Counted from the stretch's first letter, positions 1-8,220 are shown. The stretch is 13,254 nucleotides of DNA from a bacterium (GCA_009724975.1 SRXB01000026.1:1-13254), one strand, 5' to 3'. The notes: generated from the sequence alone by a model not told the origin. Translations and numbers: made by a program.

Positions 1-139
1 AGTTGGCGCGCACGGTGTTGATCTTGGCGCGGGCCATGTAGTTCAGGTACTGGGGAATGGCGACGGCGGCCAGAATGCCGAGAATCGCGACGACGATCAT
101 GAGCTCGATCAGGGTGAAGCCTTTTTTGCTCTTCAACAT
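1..139 (-). CDS. pilA: Type IV major pilin, N-terminal part (cut by window edge)
   Basis: The first 46 codons of a type IV prepilin read leftward off the window. It has a short basic leader (MLKSKKG) followed by the class III signal cut site G7|F8, so the mature protein starts FTLIELMIVVAILGILAA. Mature Glu5, needed for assembly and N-methylation in this family, is present. The hydrophobic helix continues to AIPQY. The short leader and the AIPQ motif fit a PilA/PilE-type pilin better than a GspG-type pseudopilin, but the variable C-terminal domain lies outside the window, so a minor pilin is possible. Mature Tyr24 and Tyr27 sit where Geobacter PilA has aromatic residues; this alone does not show conductivity. 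The start is fixed by AGGAGG six bases upstream, and a sigma-54 promoter lies further upstream. It lies downstream of gyrB on the same strand, separated by 220 bp. Confidence 0.8.
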   Translation of the reverse strand, partial: MLKSKKGFTLIELMIVVAILGILAAVAIPQYLNYMARAKINTVRAN

Positions 140-143
140 GGGG

Positions 144-151
144 CACCTCCT
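144..151 (-). promoter_or_regulatory. Strong ribosome binding site of the pilin gene
   Basis: AGGAGGTG on the minus strand matches the anti-Shine-Dalgarno sequence, with AGGAGG ending six bases before the pilin ATG. It is the best ribosome binding site in the window, as expected for an abundant structural protein. Confidence 0.85.
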
Positions 152-213
152 AAGTGCAATGGTTATGGGAAAGTTTTTGAGGCGTTATTGCCTCGTCTTG
201 CGAAAATTAATAA

Positions 214-230
214 TGCATCAGCCGTGCCAA
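214..230 (-). promoter_or_regulatory. Sigma-54 (RpoN) promoter of the pilin gene
   Basis: The minus strand reads TTGGCACGGCTGATGCA. The -24 element TTGGCACG is a perfect match to the RpoN consensus. The -12 element has the required GC exactly ten bases after the GG. Transcription would start near 203 and give a leader of about 64 nt ending in the strong ribosome binding site. Type IV pilin genes are often RpoN-dependent and activated by the PilS/PilR two-component system, so the site agrees with the gene it precedes. Activator sites upstream (about 240-310) were not identified. Confidence 0.8.
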
Positions 231-310
231 ATGCATAAAAGCGCTTATTTTGTGTTTCAGTGCCGTCTTTGCCACTACAAGTTGATTTTTATGCGCCTTT
301 TTCCAGCCAG

Positions 311-352
311 CGGGTGACAATTTTCGTCACCCGTCGACAATAAGCGTCACCC
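311..352. repeat. Hairpin plus tandem imperfect 20-bp repeat between gyrB and pilin
   Basis: CGGGTGAC (311-318) and GTCACCCG (326-333) form an 8-bp inverted repeat with a 7-base loop. The unit is also repeated in tandem: 313-332 and 333-352 agree at 15 of 20 positions (shared cores GACAAT and CGTCACCC). It starts 8 bp beyond the gyrB stop codon. No U-tract follows the hairpin in the gyrB transcript, so a simple Rho-independent terminator is not well supported. It could be an RNA-stabilising 3' end, a protein-binding site, or a relic of a transposon end. Tandem terminal repeats occur in the IS21 family, but no transposase is present. Confidence 0.5.
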
Positions 353-359
353 TTTTGTA

Positions 360-2762
<2,403 letters not shown>

Positions 2763-2780
2763 CTCTCTTCGCTTTCTTTC

Positions 2781-3860
2781 CTAAAGGGCTGTTATTTCGC
2801 CGCCCTTGACAAAATAAGATTTTTTTTCCCTCTCCCCGCGAGAGGGAATGTCATTTTCCTCCACCGAAGCTATGAAAACCTGTCCCTCATAGGAATCGAG
2901 GAACTCCCCAAGAAAACCCAGCCTCTTTTTATCCAGTTCGCTGCCCGGGTCATCCAGGAGAAAGGCCGGGAAGACTCCGTTTTTTTCCTTAGACCAAAGA
3001 AGGAGCGCCAGCTTCATCGACAACACCAGCGTTCTATGTTGCCCCTGAGAGCCGTGCTCGGATATCTCCCGACCCCCCAATTTGTATTTTATTTTGTCCC
3101 TGTGAGGTCCGTGGTGGGTGAACCCCCTCTTTACGTCTTCCTCTATGCTCTCCAAAAGAGCCTTTTTAAGCCCTTCCGGCCCCTCTTCCATATTCCAAGA
3201 GGGGCGGCAAAAAATCTCGACCTCTTCTTTTCCGCCCGATATTTCGCAATGTATGGAGGATATCCTCTCCCTAAGTTTGGAAAGGGATTCCATCCTCTTT
3301 ACAGCCACCTCCCAACCGGCGGCGGCCAGAAATTCGCTCCAACTCTCTATTTCCCTCACTCCTTTTAAGAGGGCTTCGTTTCTCTGCAGAAGGGTTCTTT
3401 TGTAGCGCCTCAATTTCTCTATATAGGAGCGATCTTCAAAAAAAGCCGCCCTATCTAGGTATTTGCGGCGCAAGGATTGGTCTCCCCTCGCCATTTCCAT
3501 ATCTGAGGGACCGAAAAAAACAGTTGGGAATACCGAGAGATAAGAGCCTGCGCTCGCAGGTTGTTTCCCGTCGCACAATACTTTTTTTTCATCTCTAGAG
3601 AATGATATGGAAAGAGTGTTTTCTCCGTACCCGTCGTTAACCTCCCCCTTTAAAAGGGCCTTTTTCTCCCCCTCCCTTATGGATTCCTTTATTTTCCGCG
3701 TCCGAAAGCTCCCAAGGGTCGATATTATGTTTATTCCCTCAAGGGTATTAGTTTTTCCCTGAGCGTTTTCGCCGAAAAAAATATTTATCGACGGAGAAAA
3801 CTTTAGACCTAAATCCTTTATGTTCCTGAAATTTTCGAAAAATATCTTTTCAAGAAACAT
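2781..3860 (-). CDS. recF: DNA replication and repair protein RecF
   Basis: SMC/ABC-like ATPase of the RecFOR pathway that loads RecA at gapped DNA. The 359-aa length is normal for the family. The Walker A motif GENAQGKT is at residues 30-37. The ABC signature GSQGQHRT starts near residue 270, and the Walker B/D-loop FLLDDPGSELD is near 300-310. The central stretch carries the family's arm region, including the HHGPHRD motif before the signature. It starts 7 bp after the dnaN stop with no clear Shine-Dalgarno sequence, so translation is probably coupled to dnaN. The sequence is visibly more AT-rich than gyrB next to it, with A/T-ending codons common. The aspartates of Walker B (303-304) and Lys36 are intact, so the protein should be active. 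Confidence 0.97.
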   Translation of the reverse strand: MFLEKIFFENFRNIKDLGLKFSPSINIFFGENAQGKTNTLEGINIISTLGSFRTRKIKESIREGEKKALLKGEVNDGYGENTLSISFSRDEKKVLCDGKQPASAGSYLSVFPTVFFGPSDMEMARGDQSLRRKYLDRAAFFEDRSYIEKLRRYKRTLLQRNEALLKGVREIESWSEFLAAAGWEVAVKRMESLSKLRERISSIHCEISGGKEEVEIFCRPSWNMEEGPEGLKKALLESIEEDVKRGFTHHGPHRDKIKYKLGGREISEHGSQGQHRTLVLSMKLALLLWSKEKNGVFPAFLLDDPGSELDKKRLGFLGEFLDSYEGQVFIASVEENDIPSRGEREKKSYFVKGGEITAL

Positions 3861-3867
3861 AAACCGG

Positions 3868-4989
3868 TCAGTCTATGCGCATGGGCATCACCACCGACAA
3901 AAACCTCGCGTCTTTGTCGGTTCCTACAAATATGACTGGAGAGAGCGAATCCCGAAACTCCATCCGCAGGGAATCGTCGTCCATCACCTTGAGAATGTCC
4001 ATTATGTAGTTGGCGTTGAAGGCTATTTTCACCGGTTGCTCGGAATATTCCACCGATATGGTTTCTTTTGCGTCTCCGAGTCCGGGGTTGTCGGAAAAGA
4101 GGGTCATAACGTTTTGGTTTATCTCCACTATAACCGACCTTGTTTCCTGATCGCTAAGTATTGAAACCCTGCGAAGGGCGTTTTTGAAGGGATTGCAGGG
4201 TATGAAGACACCCTGGCCGGAAATTTCAGGGATAACCTGCTGGTAGTTGGGGAAACTGGCGTCTATCAGGGTGACGCTGAGGAGTATATTTTGATTTTTG
4301 GCGTATAGTCTTCCATCCGAGCAGGCTATCTCAAAATTTTCCGCATCGTTCGAGAGGAGAGATTTTATCTCGTTCACGCCTTTTTTCGGTACAATTATCC
4401 CGTTGGTAAAAAGACCCAGAGTCGAATCAAGAGGTTCGTCAACAAGACTTAGCCTGTGCCCGTCGGTGGATACGAGTTTGAGGAAATTTTTTCCCTTTGA
4501 ATCGGTCCATTCCTTGAAATAAACACCGCAAAGATAAATTCTCGTTTCGTCGCTGGATGCGGCGAAAGCCGTTTTCATCAAAACCCTGTCAAACGAAGTC
4601 GGGTTAATTTTTTGAAACTTTTCGGGAGGAGTGGGGAAGGAGGGATATTCTTCCGCCGGTGTTCCGGGAATGTGGAAAGCCGAGTTTCCGGCGAGGATGG
4701 AGACCCAATTGTTTTCCTTTGTCTCCAAAACAACGTCTTCCTTCGAGATTTCCTTTATTATTTCATGAAGTTTTCTGCCGTGAATGGAAATGGAGCCCGC
4801 TTCCATCACTTTGCAGGGAACTTTTTGAGTAAGGCTTACCCTCAGATCGGTGGCGGAAATGGTAAGTTCTCCCCCGAAAGCTTTTAGAAGGACGTTTTCG
4901 AGGATTGGCCTTGTGCTTTTTCTTTCGAGAGTCGATTGGGCTCGGGAGATTACGTCGAAAAAGGATTCCTGGCCGATTTCTATTTTCAT
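3868..4989 (-). CDS. dnaN: DNA polymerase III beta subunit (sliding clamp)
   Basis: The ring-shaped processivity clamp of DNA polymerase III, a homodimer around DNA in the cytoplasm. At 373 aa it is close to E. coli (366 aa). Family hallmarks are the N-terminal segment with ISRAQSTLERKSTRPILENV, the domain-I loop SIHGRKLHEIIKEI, the central LVSTDGHRLSLVDEPL motif, and the C-terminal VVMPMRID tail that lines the partner-binding pocket (MPMR is near invariant). The ATG at 4989 is supported by GGAG six bases upstream. It lies between dnaA, across the 232-bp candidate origin gap, and recF, 7 bp downstream. Nothing is truncated. Confidence 0.98.
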   Translation of the reverse strand: MKIEIGQESFFDVISRAQSTLERKSTRPILENVLLKAFGGELTISATDLRVSLTQKVPCKVMEAGSISIHGRKLHEIIKEISKEDVVLETKENNWVSILAGNSAFHIPGTPAEEYPSFPTPPEKFQKINPTSFDRVLMKTAFAASSDETRIYLCGVYFKEWTDSKGKNFLKLVSTDGHRLSLVDEPLDSTLGLFTNGIIVPKKGVNEIKSLLSNDAENFEIACSDGRLYAKNQNILLSVTLIDASFPNYQQVIPEISGQGVFIPCNPFKNALRRVSILSDQETRSVIVEINQNVMTLFSDNPGLGDAKETISVEYSEQPVKIAFNANYIMDILKVMDDDSLRMEFRDSLSPVIFVGTDKDARFLSVVMPMRID

Positions 4990-5036
4990 TTTTCGCTCCG
5001 GTTCTTCTTCTATTAAATCAAATTAACATCAGCAAG

Positions 5037-5070
5037 TAGTAGTAATAGGAGCTGTGAGACGTGTTGAAAA
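5037..5070 (+). promoter_or_regulatory. DnaA-trio-like unwinding element with flanking DnaA box
   Basis: The plus strand reads TAG TAG TAA TAG (5037-5048), then a 13-base mixed spacer, then TGTTGAAAA (5062-5070), a reverse-oriented box with 7 of 9 matches. In the Bacillus basal unwinding system, DnaA spreads from a duplex box onto one strand through 3'-GAT-5' triplets. Read leftward from the box, this strand gives GAT, AAT, GAT, GAT, the correct polarity, and leads into AT-rich DNA at 5004-5030. The flanking box is weak, which lowers confidence. Confidence 0.5.
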
Positions 5071-5131
5071 GTTGTTTTTTCTCTTTTGCGATGCTGGTTT
5101 TTGCTTGTCTAATAACTGTGGAAAGTTTTCT

Positions 5132-5197
5132 TCTTTTTTAACAGGTCCGGATCAGACAAGTTTTCCTCACACCTTATCAACATCTCTTTTTACAGGT
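5132..5197 (+). repeat. Direct repeat of TCTTTTT(T/A)ACAGGT in the origin gap
   Basis: TCTTTTTTAACAGGT (5132-5146) recurs as TCTTTTTACAGGT (5185-5197), differing by a two-base length change. The copies flank the box-like sites at 5161-5182. This may be a spaced protein-binding site in the origin, or chance similarity in T-rich DNA. Confidence 0.35.
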
Positions 5198-5221
5198 TCG
5201 CCATAGGTTTGGACACAGCCC

Positions 5222-6565
5222 CTATTTGGCAAGGGAGGATTTTATCAGATTGACCTGGCGCGCTATGTCCGCGTCGGAATTCATGTATTCCCCCACCTTT
5301 TCGCAGGCGTACATAACCGTGGAATGATCTTTTCCTCCGATTCTCATCCCGATTTCGGGAAATGAGCTATCTGTCATATCTCTGGCGAGAAACATTGAGA
5401 CCTGCCTTGCCCAGGCAATGAGGCGGGTCCTCTTTTTCCCTTTTATGTCGGCTATCTTTACTTTGTAGTGGGAAGAAACGGCTTTGACGATATCGTCTAC
5501 CGATATGTTCGATTCCATATTCTGGTGGTTTGACGAAAGCACTCTTTTCGCCAGTTCGATAGTGATTTTAGTGTGGGTAAGGTTAGAAAACGCGGCCACC
5601 CTAGTCAGGGACCCTTCCAGCTCCCTTATGTTAGAAGAGATGCGCGTAGCCAGAAACATCGCCACGTCACCAGGCAGCTCTATTGATTCCAGCGCCGCCT
5701 TTTTGTGCAAAATGGCGACCTTGGTCTCGGTATCCGGCGGCTGGATGTCGGCTATCAATCCCCACTCAAAGCGAGAGCGCAACCTGTCTTCTATTTCGGG
5801 AATTTCCTTGGGAAACTTGTCGCTACTGAGAACTATGCTTTTCTGGCGCTCGTAAAGGGCGTTGAAGGTATGGAAAAACTCCTCCTGGGTGCGCTCTTTT
5901 TTTCTCAGGAACTGTATGTCGTCCACCAAAAGCACATCCATGGACCTGTATTTGGCCCTAAATTCCCCCATCCGGTCATTTGTGAGGGCCTGGATTAGTT
6001 CGTTGGTGAAGGACTCGGAGGTGACGAAGCATATCTTAAGCTGAGGATTTTCCATCAGCTTCTGGTTTCCGATGGCGTTGAGCAGATGTGTCTTCCCGAG
6101 CCCCACGCCCCCGTATATGAAAAGGGGGTTGTAATTGTGGTAAAGGCCGCCGGCGACTGCTTTGCAGGCGGCGTGGGCGAATTCGTTGCTGGGGCCGACG
6201 ACGAAGGACTCGAATGTGTGGCGTGGGTTAAGCCCTATTCTTACCGAGCGCTCTTTCCAGTCGGTATCCGGCGCGGGCTTTTCCGGCGAGGAGGATTGAG
6301 AGGATGGAAGATGGGCCGCGTCTCTTCTGCTGACGACAAACTCGGTGCGAAAGCCCTCCCCGAATCTTCCTGAAACGGCCTTCTCTATCATCGGCGCATA
6401 GCCGTTTTCCATAAGCCAGCCAAGAAAAAACTTGTTTGGAACGGAGACGAAAACAACGTCATTCTCGACCTTTACCGCATCAAGCGGCTTTATCCAGGTC
6501 GCAAACGCCTGCCCGTTGACCTCCTTTTGAAGGTCGGCGAGTATTTCGCTCCATATGGCGTTCAT
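5222..6565 (-). CDS. dnaA: Chromosomal replication initiator DnaA
   Basis: AAA+ initiator that binds DnaA boxes, melts oriC and recruits the helicase. Domain I is at about 1-80 (IWSEILADLQKEV and the WIKPL motif). A short polar linker (about 85-105, rich in Ser/Pro) forms domain II. Domain III has Walker A GGVGLGKT at 152-159, Walker B VLLVDD at 211-216, and the sensor/arginine-finger region DRLRSRF. Domain IV carries the box-recognition signature GGKDHSTV at 410-417. At 447 aa it is typical of a short-linker DnaA. The start at 6565 gives the normal domain I N-terminus; the nearest Shine-Dalgarno-like GAGG is about 13 bases away, so initiation is probably weak. Three perfect DnaA boxes lie 28-59 bp upstream, which suggests autoregulation. 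Confidence 0.98.
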   Translation of the reverse strand: MNAIWSEILADLQKEVNGQAFATWIKPLDAVKVENDVVFVSVPNKFFLGWLMENGYAPMIEKAVSGRFGEGFRTEFVVSRRDAAHLPSSQSSSPEKPAPDTDWKERSVRIGLNPRHTFESFVVGPSNEFAHAACKAVAGGLYHNYNPLFIYGGVGLGKTHLLNAIGNQKLMENPQLKICFVTSESFTNELIQALTNDRMGEFRAKYRSMDVLLVDDIQFLRKKERTQEEFFHTFNALYERQKSIVLSSDKFPKEIPEIEDRLRSRFEWGLIADIQPPDTETKVAILHKKAALESIELPGDVAMFLATRISSNIRELEGSLTRVAAFSNLTHTKITIELAKRVLSSNHQNMESNISVDDIVKAVSSHYKVKIADIKGKKRTRLIAWARQVSMFLARDMTDSSFPEIGMRIGGKDHSTVMYACEKVGEYMNSDADIARQVNLIKSSLAK

Positions 6566-6592
6566 TTAAGTCAAAAAACCTCGGCCAGAGAG

Positions 6593-6624
6593 TTATCCAC
6601 AGCATTATCCACAACTGTGGATAA
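6593..6624. other. Cluster of three perfect DnaA boxes (origin and dnaA operator)
   Basis: TTATCCACA occurs at 6593-6601 and 6605-6613, and its reverse complement TGTGGATAA at 6616-6624. All three are 9 of 9 matches to the consensus. The first two are 12 bp apart in the same direction, about one helical turn. The second and third face each other across two bases and form a long palindrome whose arms extend to 11 bp (6603-6626). The cluster starts 28 bp upstream of the dnaA ATG. It probably serves both as an initiator-binding part of oriC and as the operator through which DnaA represses its own gene. Confidence 0.93.
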
Positions 6625-6652
6625 TGTTAAGCAAATCGGGGCAATGCCGCAA
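6624..6652 (-). promoter_or_regulatory. Possible sigma-70 promoter of dnaA
   Basis: The minus strand has TTGCGG (-35, 6652-6647) and TAACAT (-10, 6629-6624) separated by 17 bp. Matches are partial (3 of 6 and 4 of 6), so this is tentative. If correct, transcription starts near 6617, inside the DnaA box cluster, so bound DnaA would block it. Confidence 0.35.
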
Positions 6653-6698
6653 CTACTTGGAATTACAAAGGTTATTCTGGGAAGGAGTCCGGCGTCGC

Positions 6699-6716
6699 AT
6701 ACCCTGTAAAGGGTAT
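6699..6716. repeat. Short inverted repeat in the dnaA upstream region
   Basis: ATACCCT (6699-6705) and AGGGTAT (6710-6716) are perfect inverted repeats around GTAA. The site lies between the divergent dnaA and 6827 genes and could be an operator for either. No T-tract follows, so it is not a terminator. No regulator family is recognised. Confidence 0.35.
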
Positions 6717-6826
6717 CAGAGAGGGTCTTTTCTATCAAGGAATTTGTTTTGGCGAGGCTCGTTGACCGCAGGCCCCAAAAGGGTTTATTCTTTGCGCTTT
6801 AAAAAACCAGACGGAGGGAATTGAAA

Positions 6827-7462
6827 ATGGCGATTGATGCCCGCAGGCGCCAAAAGGCCGCCGAAAAGAGGAAAAAAAGGGAAAAATCCGTAAAGGTGGC
6901 CAAGGCCAAGGCGCGCGCCATGAACGAGGGGGTCGGAATGGAAGCCGTCCTCGCGCGGGCCGGCGAATTTCCCATCGTGGAGTGCGTGATAAGCAAGGGA
7001 TGGGAAGAGCGGGGCCTCGCCCACATTCTTTTGGCCCGAAAGCTTCCCAATGAGAGGTTGCTGGTCGGCGGCTGGTACGTGGACACTCTTTGCCTTGGCA
7101 TAAAGGACGCCGCCGTTCTCCCCGGTATTGAGCCGACGGATTACGAAAGCCGGATAAAGCCCGAGATTTTTCATGATAAGGTAGAGTTCGAGCCCTGCGA
7201 ACCGGAGCTGGCCCTGAAGATTACCTCCGGCGCCGCCGACTTCGCCGATAAAATAGGTTTTCGCCCCAACAAGCGCTGGGGCGAATCCCGTCATCTTTTC
7301 GCGGGCCTGGAGCCTTCCGCGAAAGAGGTTCACTTCGGACGCGATTCAAAGCCCTGTTACATTTTCAGGGGCGAATCCAACAGGGAGGGGATTATATCGA
7401 GGCTAAGCCGCTCCCTTCCCGAGGGCGGTTTCACCGTTGTGGAAGAGGGCGTTGAAAATTAA
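6827..7462 (+). CDS. Conserved hypothetical protein with basic N-terminal tail
   Basis: A 211-aa protein of unknown function. Residues 6-31 are a Lys/Arg/Ala-rich helix (RRRQKAAEKRKKREK) that could bind nucleic acid or ribosomes. The folded part begins near residue 47 with FPIVECVISKGWEERGLAHI, then ARKLPNERLLVGGWYVDTLCLGIKD at about 70-94. From memory, a similar pattern (GLA-I, R-LP, G-Y-VD, CLG-K) occurs in uncharacterised bacterial proteins; no function is known to me. There is no signal peptide or membrane helix, so it is probably cytoplasmic. The start at 6827 is chosen because GGAGGG (6813-6818) lies eight bases upstream; a TTG at 6821 would be only two bases from it. It is divergent from dnaA across the origin region, and 100 bp separate it from the cytochrome gene downstream. 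Cys53 and Cys89 are its main candidate ligand residues. Confidence 0.85.
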   Translation: MAIDARRRQKAAEKRKKREKSVKVAKAKARAMNEGVGMEAVLARAGEFPIVECVISKGWEERGLAHILLARKLPNERLLVGGWYVDTLCLGIKDAAVLPGIEPTDYESRIKPEIFHDKVEFEPCEPELALKITSGAADFADKIGFRPNKRWGESRHLFAGLEPSAKEVHFGRDSKPCYIFRGESNREGIISRLSRSLPEGGFTVVEEGVEN

Positions 7463-7474
7463 ATTTTTTACCCT

Positions 7475-7502
7475 TTGCCCTTTGCCCGGGCAGCGGTAAA
7501 AT
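7475..7502 (+). promoter_or_regulatory. Possible sigma-70 promoter of the cytochrome gene
   Basis: TTGCCC (7475-7480, 4 of 6) and TAAAAT (7497-7502, 5 of 6) are 16 bp apart, about 60 bp upstream of the cytochrome start. The -35 lies in a CCCTTTG tandem heptamer followed by the palindrome TGCCCGGGCA (7483-7492), which could be a regulator site within the spacer. Tentative. Confidence 0.4.
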
Positions 7503-7562
7503 CCACCCCTTAAAATTTGATTTCCTTTGCTACCGATAACAAAACCAAGGAGTACTAGCGAG

Positions 7563-8075
7563 ATGAAAAAGATAGCCCTTTGCGCCCTCGGCGCGGTCAT
7601 GGTTTCCGGAATGGCCTTCGCTTTCGGTCCCCACGACAACAACTGCACCGACTGCCACTCCCTGCACTACGCCAAAGGCAAGGCGATAATCGGCGTCGCC
7701 CCCAAGGGCGAGGGCGAAAAGAGCGATATACCCCTTTGCCTCGGATGCCACAACAAGGACGAGGGGATAATGCCGATTCTCATCTCCTCCACCCATCCGG
7801 TCGGCGCCAAGCCCGCCAAGGTCAAGGTCCCTTCCGATCTCCTTCGCCCCGACGGCACCATGGGTTGTTCCAGCTGCCACGACCCGCACCCCTCCAACCC
7901 CAACTACAAATACCTCCAGGGCGACATCAAGAAGGCCGGGGAGCTCGGCAAGTTTTGCGCCATGTGCCACCAGGAGAAGGTGGACATGAAGGAGTTCAAG
8001 GCCGCCTCCGCCTCTGCTGAAAGCGCCCCCGCGACCAAGCCCATCCCGACCGTAACCGTCCCCAAGAAGCCGTAA
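7563..8075 (+). CDS. Secreted tetrahaem c-type cytochrome
   Basis: A 170-aa exported multihaem cytochrome. Residues 1-20 form a Sec signal peptide (basic MKK, hydrophobic core, AFA cut site). Four CXXCH haem-binding motifs follow: CTDCH 28-32, CLGCH 59-63, CSSCH 102-106 and CAMCH 132-136. His24, His35, His78 and His109 are candidates for distal axial ligands, which would give four bis-His low-potential haems. The tail after about 150 is Ala/Pro/Lys-rich and probably disordered. The start is set by AAGGAG (7547-7552), ten bases before ATG; an upstream in-frame TTG would destroy the signal peptide. It probably acts as a periplasmic electron carrier, as is usual in metal-reducing Desulfuromonadota, but partners are not visible here. 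A strong terminator follows, so it is likely monocistronic or ends a two-gene unit with the upstream gene. Confidence 0.93.
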   Translation: MKKIALCALGAVMVSGMAFAFGPHDNNCTDCHSLHYAKGKAIIGVAPKGEGEKSDIPLCLGCHNKDEGIMPILISSTHPVGAKPAKVKVPSDLLRPDGTMGCSSCHDPHPSNPNYKYLQGDIKKAGELGKFCAMCHQEKVDMKEFKAASASAESAPATKPIPTVTVPKKP

Positions 8076-8102
8076 TGCGATAAAGAACGCAAAAAAAAAC
8101 TT

Positions 8103-8136
8103 AAAAAAGCCCTTCCGGAAACGGAAGGGCTTTTTT
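8103..8136 (+). terminator. Strong Rho-independent terminator after the cytochrome gene
   Basis: A perfect nine-pair GC-rich stem, GCCCTTCCG (8109-8117) with CGGAAGGGC (8122-8130), is closed by the stable tetraloop GAAA and followed by six Ts. Six As precede it, so it could also work in the other direction. It insulates the efflux operon from the cytochrome gene. Confidence 0.95.
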
Positions 8137-8169
8137 ATTTACTCCGCCTTTATTTACACGCAAGGTTGA

Positions 8170-8220
8170 TATACTTTGAAGAATATTTCCGCGCATGCGC
8201 GTCAAAAATAGCCAGCTATT
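8170..8220 (+). promoter_or_regulatory. Leader of the metal efflux operon with -10 box and two palindromes
   Basis: TATACT (8170-8175) is a 5 of 6 match to a -10 box, but no good -35 lies 16-18 bp upstream, which would fit an activator-dependent promoter. Downstream are a perfect 12-bp palindrome CGCGCATGCGCG (8190-8201) and the inverted repeat AATAGC-CA-GCTATT (8207-8220). Both sit between the presumed transcription start and the first gene and could be operators for a metal-responsive regulator. No regulator gene is next to the operon in this window. Confidence 0.35.

Larger units (their letters stand above)
4990..5221. other. dnaA-dnaN intergenic region: candidate origin unwinding region
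   Basis: A 232-bp gap without a gene. It holds an AT-rich stretch at about 5004-5030, a TAG/TAA trinucleotide run (5037-5048), and several degenerate DnaA boxes: TGTTGAAAA 5062-5070 (7 of 9, reverse), TGTGGAAAG 5117-5125 (7 of 9, reverse), TTTTCCTCA 5161-5169 (7 of 9) and TTATCAACA 5174-5182 (8 of 9). T-rich tracts lie between them. In Bacillus-type bipartite origins the unwinding element lies in exactly this dnaA-dnaN gap, with a second box cluster upstream of dnaA, as seen here at 6593-6624. Function is inferred from motif and position. Confidence 0.6.

Noticed and set aside
57..317. 86-codon open frame on the plus strand across the pilin start
   Set aside because: It runs antisense to the pilin N-terminus and its promoter, both of which are well supported; no family is recognisable.
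311..333. Simple Rho-independent terminator of gyrB
   Set aside because: The hairpin is good, but in the gyrB transcript it is followed by CTGGCTGG and then an A-run, not a U-tract.
7471..7492. CCCTTTG heptamer repeat as a CRISPR or satellite array
   Set aside because: There are only two full copies and a partial third, with no spacers; it is more likely part of a promoter or a chance run.
7580..8020. Arg/Pro/Gln-rich frame inside the cytochrome gene
   Set aside because: It is the shifted frame of a gene with four haem motifs and a signal peptide; the composition is typical of an out-of-frame read.
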